Assembly: GCA_003694775.1 (NCBI GenBank)
Contig: RFJV01000442.1
Location: 1 to 6,855, forward strand
DNA from: Chloroflexota bacterium
GTDB lineage: Bacteria; Chloroflexota; Anaerolineae; 4572-78; J111
Length of the DNA stretch: 6,855 nt
Reading direction: 5' to 3'
Positions 1 to 4,977 of the stretch are shown piece by piece. Under the pieces are notes generated by a model. That model was not told where the DNA came from, ran no database searches, and worked only from the letters and a program-made list of their open reading frames with translations. The translations under genes were made by a program, and so were the position numbers. Each line of letters opens with the position of its first letter. Position 1 is the first letter of the stretch.

Positions 1-5
1 AATCT

Positions 6-839
6 CTAATCCCCTTCCTTCCCCATTCGCTGGTGAATCAGGCCAATCACTTCGTCTGCGCTTTCTTCGATGGGCTTGTCGGTGACATCTATCATGGCAA
101 ATCTGTGCCGCCGGAACAGTTCTCTGGCGGCCTCAACTTCCTCATACAGGGTGGTCAGGCTGGAGTAAGGAATTTTGCCGACCAGCCCCAGCCGGCGCTG
201 TCTCTGCCGGCGATGGTCTGCCAGTTGAGGCGGGTCAATCAGCAGACCCACTACCCGCCGCGGGTCAAGCTGAAAAAGCTGGGCAGGCGGCTCAACCCCC
301 GGCGAGAGGGGAACATTGGCCGTTTTCCATCCCTGCACCGCCAGATACATACTGAGCGGCGTTTTGCCGACCCGCGACGGCCCCACCAGAACAATTTCCG
401 CCTGTACCCAGCCTTCCGGATGCTTGCCGTCGTCGTGGGCAATGGTGAACTCGATGGCTTCTACCCGGTCAAAGTAATCCTGCCGGAGCTGGCGGTACAG
501 TCCGGGCTGGCCCAGCGGTTCACGGCCCAGCACATTGGCCAGATGCGACAGCAAGCGGCCCATAGCGTCGATGGCGACCAGGTTCTTTTCCCGCGCCAGG
601 TGGACCATTTGCCGGCGCAGTTCCACGTCAACCAGGGTATGGACGATGGTGGCTCCGCAGGCCGCGGCCCGGTTGACGGCTGTTTCCAGGTCGGCCAGGG
701 TGCGGACGTGGGGGATTATTTCGACCCGCACGTCTACGCCGGGAAACTGGGCCAGTGCGGTTCGGGTAAGCTGTTCGCCGCTGGTTCCCGCGCCGCCGGA
801 GACGATAAAGATAAAAGGGCAGGTATCCGGGTTGGTCAT
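6..839 (-). CDS. Pyruvate phosphate dikinase / PEP synthase regulatory protein (kinase-pyrophosphorylase, DUF299 family)
   Basis: The 277-aa product matches the usual length (about 270 aa) of the bifunctional serine/threonine kinase-phosphorylase family. Members switch pyruvate phosphate dikinase or PEP synthase off by ADP-dependent phosphorylation of an active-site threonine, and on again by phosphate-dependent removal that yields pyrophosphate. Visible signatures are YFDRVEAIEF with a following HDDG (residues 122-138), the phosphate-binding loop GPSRVGKTPLS (153-163), and DVTDKPIEESA (251-261) at the C-terminus. The loop differs from the common GVSRTSKTP form and is closer to an ordinary Walker A. 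The ATG follows the DUF166 stop by one codon in the same frame, and an upstream GGAAGGTGG serves as ribosome binding site, so the two genes are translationally close. No dikinase gene is in the window, so the target (PPDK or PEP synthase) is undecided. Family assignment is secure; the exact substrate is inference. Confidence -1.
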   Translation of the reverse strand: MTNPDTCPFIFIVSGGAGTSGEQLTRTALAQFPGVDVRVEIIPHVRTLADLETAVNRAAACGATIVHTLVDVELRRQMVHLAREKNLVAIDAMGRLLSHLANVLGREPLGQPGLYRQLRQDYFDRVEAIEFTIAHDDGKHPEGWVQAEIVLVGPSRVGKTPLSMYLAVQGWKTANVPLSPGVEPPAQLFQLDPRRVVGLLIDPPQLADHRRQRQRRLGLVGKIPYSSLTTLYEEVEAARELFRRHRFAMIDVTDKPIEESADEVIGLIHQRMGKEGD

Positions 840-842
840 CGG

Positions 843-1631
843 CTAGCCACCTTCCGGTGGGGTTTCGTCCGGCTCACTGCGAAGGCCGGGCCGGATGTAT
901 TGGATGCGCTTAAAAGGTTTTACCTGCCCGGCGAGATTATCCTTGAGAATGCTGCCGGAAACGTGCAGGAGCGTATCGCTGTAGTCCGGGTCGATGCCCA
1001 TGCTGGCCAGGCAGGGATAGTGATGGTGAAGCATTCCGGCTTCCTGCTCCACCTCGTCTACCGACAGGCCCACCAGCCCCTCGGCAACATAGCGGGCACA
1101 GCCACAGACCGCATCGCGGCGCACGGTGACTGAGGTCACGGTGCGGCTGTCCGGGTCGATGGTCAGCTCCAGGTCTGGCTGTCCAAAGTGGACGGCAAAT
1201 TCGGCAATCAGCGGGTCGTGGTAGGAGATGGTTTTGCGGCGGGCACTGCTGTAGCTGGTTTCGGTCAGCGAGCAGAGTGGTTTGGGCGTAACGCAGGTCA
1301 CGCCCATATCGGCCAGCCAGCCGCGCAGTTGGCGGGCCAGCCCGCGGGGCAACCAGGCTTCGTTGTCTACCGCGGCAATCACGGCTCTGGCCCCGGTGAC
1401 ACGGGCAATTTCCGGTAGAAGTTCGGCAATGCCCTTGTGCTCGCCAAAAGACAGAATCAAATCCGCCGGCGGCAGGTCGACCGGAACAAAATCCTCCGGG
1501 TAGTCTACAATGGGCGGCAGGATAGCCGGCGCCTGCCAGGTTTCAATGTGCCAGCTTTGGGGTCCGTACTGGCGAATGTTGTCCACGTGCCGGCGTCCGT
1601 ATTCACCGGAGATAACGGCCAGAATCTGCAT
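843..1631 (-). CDS. DUF166 family protein of unknown function
   Basis: This 262-aa soluble protein resembles the mainly archaeal DUF166 family, for which I know no firmly established biochemical role. The N-terminus MQILAVISGEYGRRHVDNI is typical of an alpha/beta nucleotide- or cofactor-binding fold. A conserved-looking CVTPKPLCSL segment spans residues 113-122. A second cysteine-rich part carries VCGCARYVAE (175-184) and HHHYPCLASM (202-211). C113, C120, C176, C178 and C207 could bind a metal or Fe-S cluster or do redox chemistry; this is inference. There are no membrane segments or signal peptide. I chose the ATG at 1631 over an upstream in-frame ATG at 1673: it sits one base after the stop of the upstream kinase-like gene, has AAGGTG upstream, and starts exactly where the hydrophobic first strand begins. 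The coupling on both sides argues that it works with the flanking phosphotransferase genes. Confidence -1.
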   Translation of the reverse strand: MQILAVISGEYGRRHVDNIRQYGPQSWHIETWQAPAILPPIVDYPEDFVPVDLPPADLILSFGEHKGIAELLPEIARVTGARAVIAAVDNEAWLPRGLARQLRGWLADMGVTCVTPKPLCSLTETSYSSARRKTISYHDPLIAEFAVHFGQPDLELTIDPDSRTVTSVTVRRDAVCGCARYVAEGLVGLSVDEVEQEAGMLHHHYPCLASMGIDPDYSDTLLHVSGSILKDNLAGQVKPFKRIQYIRPGLRSEPDETPPEGG

Positions 1632-1632
1632 G

Positions 1633-2298
1633 CTACCGCACCTTTTCCCGGACGGGCAGGCTCTGGACGGCACGGGTGACCATATCCACCGCCGTGTCGA
1701 GGTTGAGCTTGCCGGTGTTGATAATCAGGTCGTACAGCATCGGGTCGTCCCAGTCGATGCCGTAGAAGCGCTTCAGGTAGGCGGCGGAGGCGCGGTCGCT
1801 TTTGATGGCTTTATCCTGTGCCCCGCCCAGGTTGGAATGAGTGCGCTGGCTGAGGCGCTGGACCCGCGCATCCAGGGGAGCCTGCACCCGGACGTGCAGG
1901 ACATCGGGTTTATCCTGCAGGATAGCCTGCCCTCCCCGGCCCAGAATGACTACGTTGTCCCACTCGTAGGCGGTCTGGATGACCCGCTGGACCAGGGTGA
2001 TGCATTCGGTTTCGTCCAGCCTTTCGACCACCTCCATCACCGCGCCGGGCTGGTCCAGGTTGATGGCCTCGATGTGGCTGATGGTCTGCGAGGCGCCGAA
2101 GAGCCGCTCCAGGAAGCCGTGCATCTGGTAGGTGTCTTCGGAAAAGTCAACAAATTTGCCCCGGCTGAGGTTCATCTCTGCGGCCACCTCGGCCATCAGG
2201 GCTTTGTTGAGATAGCGGTAGCCCAGCCGCTCGCTGACCCGCGCCGCCAGCTCGTCGCCGCCGCTTCCATACTGCCGGGAAATGGTTATGACAGCCAT
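1633..2298 (-). CDS. Cytidylate-kinase-like P-loop protein, paralogue B
   Basis: The 221-aa product belongs to the cytidylate-kinase-like family (Cytidylate_kin2 type). It opens with ITISRQYGSGGDELA (residues 4-18), a phosphate-loop variant lacking the canonical Walker A lysine. Further family motifs are ILGRGGQAIL (118-127), LHVRVQAPLDARVQRL (134-149) and SDRASAAYLKRFYGIDWDDP (167-186), the last probably forming the lid and nucleotide-contact region. The family is named for CMP/dCMP phosphorylation, but members outside true Cmk are poorly characterised, so the substrate is unknown. It is the second of two tandem paralogues; 27 of the first 60 residues are identical to its upstream partner. 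The start at 2298 is fixed by a near-perfect GGAGGTGA. A longer reading to 2439 would translate the palindromic repeat and is not credible. The stop is one base before the DUF166 start. Confidence -1.
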   Translation of the reverse strand: MAVITISRQYGSGGDELAARVSERLGYRYLNKALMAEVAAEMNLSRGKFVDFSEDTYQMHGFLERLFGASQTISHIEAINLDQPGAVMEVVERLDETECITLVQRVIQTAYEWDNVVILGRGGQAILQDKPDVLHVRVQAPLDARVQRLSQRTHSNLGGAQDKAIKSDRASAAYLKRFYGIDWDDPMLYDLIINTGKLNLDTAVDMVTRAVQSLPVREKVR

Positions 2299-2302
2299 TG
2301 CT

Positions 2303-2310
2303 TCACCTCC
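2303..2310 (-). promoter_or_regulatory. Strong ribosome binding site of kinase-like paralogue B
   Basis: On the minus strand the sequence reads GGAGGTGA and then TTGC-like spacer before the ATG at 2298, giving about 7 bases between GGAGG and the start. It is the best Shine-Dalgarno match in the window. It decides the start of this gene against the longer in-frame reading through the repeat, and it would allow fresh ribosome loading downstream of the repeat's hairpins. Confidence -1.
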
Positions 2311-2336
2311 GTTGAAAATAGCGTTGTGTGGGACAG

Positions 2337-2428
2337 CCCTCACCCTACCCCCTAACCCCTTCCCCTCTCCCATCTGTGGGAGAGGGGAAGGGGAAACCCG
2401 CCGCAGGCGGGTGGGGGTGGGGTGAGGG
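2337..2428. repeat. 92-bp palindromic intergenic repeat (MITE/REP-like) with nested hairpins
   Basis: Outer arms of 15 bp at 2337-2351 and 2414-2428 (CCCTCACCCTACCCC against GGGGTGGGGTGAGGG) pair with one mismatch. Inside is a perfect 17-bp stem, CCCCTTCCCCTCTCCCA at 2356-2372 with TGGGAGAGGGGAAGGGG at 2377-2393, around the loop TCTG. A second small stem, CCCGCC (2397-2402) with GGCGGG (2406-2411), lies beside it. Strong purine/pyrimidine strand bias and nested palindromes are typical of dispersed intergenic repeats found in many copies in some bacterial genomes, Chloroflexota among them as I recall. It has no coding capacity of its own. It lies between the two kinase-like paralogues inside the presumed operon, so it would be transcribed and fold in the mRNA. 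Whether it is mobile cannot be seen from one copy. Confidence -1.
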
Positions 2429-2441
2429 TTATATTCCAATC

Positions 2442-3113
2442 CTACGGGCCTGGATTCGGGGTGGGGAGCTGGTGCAGGGCGGTGATAACCACCTGGGCCG
2501 CGGCGTTGATAGACAGCAGGGAGGTGTTCAGGACCAGGTGGTAATGATGGGGGTCAGCCCAATCGATATTGTAAATCCGGCGCAGGTATTCTGCCGAGGC
2601 TTTGTCTCTGGTGGTGACCATATCCTGGGCCGCGGCTTCTTCCAGTCTGGTCCTCTGCTGGACCCGCCGCACCCGGTCCGGAAATTGGGCAACGACCCGT
2701 ACGTGCAGAACACCGGGAATATCCTTTAAAAATGCCTGCCCCCCGCGCCCGACAATGACAAAATTGTCCTGCTCCATCGCAGTCTGAATTGCCAGTTGTA
2801 TGAGGGTGGTGTACTGTTCCTGGTCCAGCCGGGCGGTGTCCGGTCTCAAGTCGTTCACAAAGTCAGCCAGGGCATCAGCATCGGAAAGGGCAAAGGGACT
2901 GCGCCAGCCGACGATTAGCCGCTCCAGCAAGTGCCTCGTCCGGTAATCGTCCACCGAGTAGTCTATCAGTTCTCCGGTGGATATTCCCAGCTCTTTGGCC
3001 GTCCGGACAAGCAGACGCTTGTCGAACAGGCCGTACCCCAACTGCCGGCAAATCTGCCGGGCAATTTCATCGCCGCCACTGCCGAACTGGCGCGAAATAG
3101 TGATAATACCCAT
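2442..3113 (-). CDS. Cytidylate-kinase-like P-loop protein, paralogue A
   Basis: The 223-aa product is of the cytidylate-kinase-like family and is paralogous to the next gene downstream. The N-terminal phosphate-loop variant is ITISRQFGSGGDEIA (residues 4-18), again without a Walker A lysine. Other motifs are VIVGRGGQAFL (119-129), LHVRVVAQFPDRVRRV (136-151) and TRDKASAEYLRRIYNIDWAD (168-187). The middle (about residues 60-100) is the region least like its partner and could hold substrate specificity. ATG at 3113 is preceded by AGGGA at a spacing of about 9 bases and is the obvious start, since the first strand of the fold begins at residue 2. It lies 21 bases after the metallophosphoesterase gene and 143 bases before paralogue B, with the palindromic repeat between. 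Substrate is unknown; nucleotide or small-molecule phosphorylation is inferred from the family only. Confidence -1.
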   Translation of the reverse strand: MGIITISRQFGSGGDEIARQICRQLGYGLFDKRLLVRTAKELGISTGELIDYSVDDYRTRHLLERLIVGWRSPFALSDADALADFVNDLRPDTARLDQEQYTTLIQLAIQTAMEQDNFVIVGRGGQAFLKDIPGVLHVRVVAQFPDRVRRVQQRTRLEEAAAQDMVTTRDKASAEYLRRIYNIDWADPHHYHLVLNTSLLSINAAAQVVITALHQLPTPNPGP

Positions 3114-3134
3114 AAGCGGTTCCCTGTTCTGTGC

Positions 3135-3881
3135 TTATTTGTTGCTGTATCCGGCCTGGAGCATGCTTTGCAGGCGCAACCGGTGCTCCGGGGCCAGGGG
3201 AAGCAGGTTCAGTTTGCGAATGGTAGACGAGGGGTTGTAGTGCAGGTGGTGAATTTTGGCCTGATTGTTCCGCCAGACCGCAAACGTTGGCTCCGGGACA
3301 CCGTAGCGAGGCTGGCCCAGACTGCCCGGACAGATAATCAGCTTGCCGTCCACCTGCCGCAAGGCCGGGATGTGCGGCCCCCCCAGCAAAACCACATCGA
3401 CATCAAGGTGACCAAACAGGTCGCGCAGTTCGGCCTGGGTCAGGGTGATGAGCATGCGGGTTTCGGTTTCGTCGTCGTCGGGAGGGAGGCGGGTCAGGTA
3501 AAAACGGACGCCGGCCAGTTCAACCGGCAGGGATTCCGGCAGGGAGGCCAGGTAATCCCGGTCTGCCGGAGACAGCACCGAACGGGCATGCGCCCAGGAG
3601 GCGTGGAGCAGGTCGGCATTGGGGCTGGGGGGAAGCGTGTCGGCGGCCTGTCCGGCAACCGCCCGGTCGTGGCGACCGCCAATGACGTAGGCCGGCGCAG
3701 ACCGGATGGCATCCAGACAGCGCTTGGTGTCTGGCCCGTAGCCAACCAGGTCGCCCAGACAGAAAATCGCCAGGGGATTTGGCTCGGTTTGCTGGAGGAT
3801 TGATAGGGCTTCCCAATTGGCGTGCAGGTCGCCAAAAATGATAATGTTGCTGGCCCTGTACCCAATTTTGATGCGGGTCAT
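3135..3881 (-). CDS. Calcineurin-like metallophosphoesterase homologue with degenerate second metal site
   Basis: The 248-aa product has the layout of YfcE-like metallophosphoesterases: IIIFGDLHANWEAL (residues 13-26), CLGDLVGYGP (41-50), VIGGRHD (66-72), VRFYLTRLPP (125-134), VVLLGGPHIP (163-172) and CPGSLGQPRYG (184-194). D18, H20, D44 and H170, which correspond to the metal-1 ligands and the bridging aspartate, are kept. The usual metal-2 ligands are not: Asn of GNHD is R70, the His of the HG motif is R131, and the first His of GHTH is G168. H71, the usual catalytic histidine, remains. I checked each change in the DNA; the frame is intact. It may therefore be a one-metal enzyme or a binding protein. 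It is the first gene of the left block, 43 to 71 bases downstream of a good promoter. The ribosome binding site is weak (a G-rich stretch), and the ATG at 3881 is the first in frame before the conserved strand. Confidence -1.
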   Translation of the reverse strand: MTRIKIGYRASNIIIFGDLHANWEALSILQQTEPNPLAIFCLGDLVGYGPDTKRCLDAIRSAPAYVIGGRHDRAVAGQAADTLPPSPNADLLHASWAHARSVLSPADRDYLASLPESLPVELAGVRFYLTRLPPDDDETETRMLITLTQAELRDLFGHLDVDVVLLGGPHIPALRQVDGKLIICPGSLGQPRYGVPEPTFAVWRNNQAKIHHLHYNPSSTIRKLNLLPLAPEHRLRLQSMLQAGYSNK

Positions 3882-3923
3882 CCGCTACCCCCGGCCCGGC
3901 GCTCCAGTGCACCGGTTATTTAT

Positions 3924-3952
3924 ATTGTACCGCAAAATGACGATTTACTCAA
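3924..3952 (-). promoter_or_regulatory. Sigma70-like promoter for the left five-gene block
   Basis: On the minus strand TTGAGT (3952-3947) and TACAAT (3929-3924) are separated by exactly 17 bases, four or five of six consensus positions matching in each box. Initiation would fall near position 3917, giving a leader of about 35 bases before the ATG at 3881. The stretch is AT-rich compared with its surroundings, which supports it. Alternative -10 registers exist in the adjacent ATATAAAT. It is a sequence-based prediction only. Confidence -1.
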
Positions 3953-3967
3953 TAGGGGAAAGATTCA

Positions 3968-4000
3968 AAGTGCGGCGCACTTTTAAAGTGCGCCGCACCT
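3968..4000. terminator. Inverted repeat after acsE: weak terminator and/or twin operator dyads
   Basis: GTGCGGCGCACTTT (3970-3983) and AAAGTGCGCCGCAC (3985-3998) are perfect inverted copies around one T, so the minus-strand transcript of acsE could form a 14-bp GC-rich stem (with a few central A-U pairs opened for the loop) starting 19 bases after its stop. The stem is followed by TTTGAATCTTT, a poor U tract. Each arm is itself a dyad: AAGTGCG-G-CGCACTT centred at 3975, and AAGTGCG-C-CGCACCT centred at 3993, 18 bp apart. The pair lies 16 bp upstream of the -35 box of the next promoter, which would suit an operator. Terminator, operator or dispersed repeat cannot be told apart here. Confidence -1.
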
Positions 4001-4016
4001 GAAATAGTTACGTTTT

Positions 4017-4943
4017 TCAAACCCGCAGGTAGGAATCGGTGTAGATGACGTCGTTGTAGAGAATCTGCACCGTCTTGAACAGGGCTACCTGGTCCGGGTC
4101 GTCCATGTCGACATCCTCCGCCGTCAGCTTCTCCATAGCCGCGGTTTTGTCGTACAGCTTCAGCACCAGGTCGCCCAACCCGTTGGCCGGCGACGGGTCG
4201 CGCGTCTCAACGATGCGGATGAACTTCTTCAGTTCCTCGTCCAGCGGGTCGGCAATCATGTAATCAATACCCGCGGCCATCAGCATCACCGCGTAGGTGC
4301 GGTTGATGAGGGGGCGCATTTCGCGGGGCACTGCGTTGCTGACATTGCTCAGACCAACGTTGGTCATCGGCGGCGGGTCGCCGGCCACCTTCAGAATGCG
4401 AACGGCTTCGATGCATTCCGGGCAGTATTCCTGACAGCCGCTGACGGTCAGCACCAGCGGGTCAATCAGCAGGTCTTCCATAGCGATGTCCAGCTCCATA
4501 GCCCGCGGAATCAGTTTTTCCAGGGCTATGTTGACCCGCTCCTCCGCACTCACCGGGATGCCGCTTTTGCCCATAGTCAGGGCAATCAGCTTGGCGTTGT
4601 ACTGCTTGGCCAGCGGGGGCACGCTTTCCAGCCGTTCTTCCTCCGCGGAAACGGAGTTGATGATGCACTGGTTTTTGGCGACCTTCAGCCCCTCTTCTAT
4701 TGCCGCCAGGTTGGTGGTATCCAGCGACAGGGGGACATCCACCACTTCCTGGATACCTTTGACCAGCCAGGGCATAATTTCGTGCCCGGCCTTCTTCTGC
4801 GGCCCGATGTTCAGGTCCAGGGCGTCTGCGCCGGCTTCCACCTGCCGGACGGCCAGGTCCTGGAAAAACTTGATGTTTTTCTCTGCCAGGGCCTCCTTGA
4901 CCCGTGGAGAAATGATGTGAATGTTTTCGCCAATGATTTTCAT
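4017..4943 (-). CDS. acsE: Methyltetrahydrofolate:corrinoid/iron-sulfur protein methyltransferase (AcsE-like)
   Basis: This 308-aa cytoplasmic TIM-barrel protein moves the methyl group of methyl-tetrahydrofolate to the cobalt of the corrinoid/iron-sulfur protein, joining the methyl branch of the Wood-Ljungdahl pathway to acetyl-CoA synthesis. Pterin-site motifs are ALDLNIGP (residues 41-48), SLDTTN (73-78, D75), IINSVSAEE (94-102, N96), LIDPLVL (159-165, D161) and GLSNVSN (197-203, N200). These fall almost exactly at the positions of D75, N96, D160 and N199 of the Moorella enzyme. PLINRTY (211-217) and the terminal KTVQILYNDVIYTDSYLRV also fit. It is about 45 residues longer than the roughly 262-aa Moorella protein, the extra piece lying at about 241-288. 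A CX3CX2C cluster (C170, C174, C177) is also unusual. The start is supported by AAAGGAG six bases upstream. It is the last gene of the RACo-CooC-AcsE group, 34 bases after cooC. A related corrinoid methyltransferase is the alternative. Confidence -1.
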   Translation of the reverse strand: MKIIGENIHIISPRVKEALAEKNIKFFQDLAVRQVEAGADALDLNIGPQKKAGHEIMPWLVKGIQEVVDVPLSLDTTNLAAIEEGLKVAKNQCIINSVSAEEERLESVPPLAKQYNAKLIALTMGKSGIPVSAEERVNIALEKLIPRAMELDIAMEDLLIDPLVLTVSGCQEYCPECIEAVRILKVAGDPPPMTNVGLSNVSNAVPREMRPLINRTYAVMLMAAGIDYMIADPLDEELKKFIRIVETRDPSPANGLGDLVLKLYDKTAAMEKLTAEDVDMDDPDQVALFKTVQILYNDVIYTDSYLRV

Positions 4944-4949
4944 GGCCGG

Positions 4950-4956
4950 CTCCTTT
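4950..4956 (-). promoter_or_regulatory. Ribosome binding site of acsE
   Basis: The minus strand reads AAAGGAG followed by CCGGCC and the ATG at 4943. The spacing of six bases is good and confirms the start at MKIIGEN. It lies in the 34-base gap after cooC. Confidence -1.
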
Positions 4957-4977
4957 CAGCGGTAAAAATGTGCATCG

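Noticed and set aside
33..1133. Long open frame (366 codons) on the plus strand
   Set aside because: It lies opposite the PPDK regulator and DUF166 genes, shows no recognisable motifs and has the composition expected for the antisense of GC-rich coding DNA.
1632..1673. Upstream ATG for the DUF166 gene
   Set aside because: It would overlap the end of paralogue B, adds a Cys/Lys/Arg-rich piece with no family likeness, and the ATG at 1631 has a better ribosome binding site and fits the fold.
2337..2428. CRISPR repeat or tRNA-like RNA in the palindromic region
   Set aside because: There is one unit only with no spacers, and the C/G-rich nested stems have no cloverleaf or anticodon arm.
2299..2439. 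N-terminal extension of kinase-like paralogue B (47 extra residues)
   Set aside because: The extension translates the palindromic repeat into low-complexity Pro/Gly/Arg sequence, while the strong GGAGGTGA lies just before the ATG at 2298, where the conserved domain begins.
2931..3803. Long open frame (290 codons) on the plus strand
   Set aside because: It is antisense to the metallophosphoesterase homologue and the start of kinase-like paralogue A, whose motifs are clear; its own translation has no family features.
4413..4436. Radical SAM enzyme suggested by CX3CX2C
   Set aside because: The motif lies mid-protein in a clear pterin-binding TIM barrel with all AcsE active-site residues; no other radical SAM features are present.
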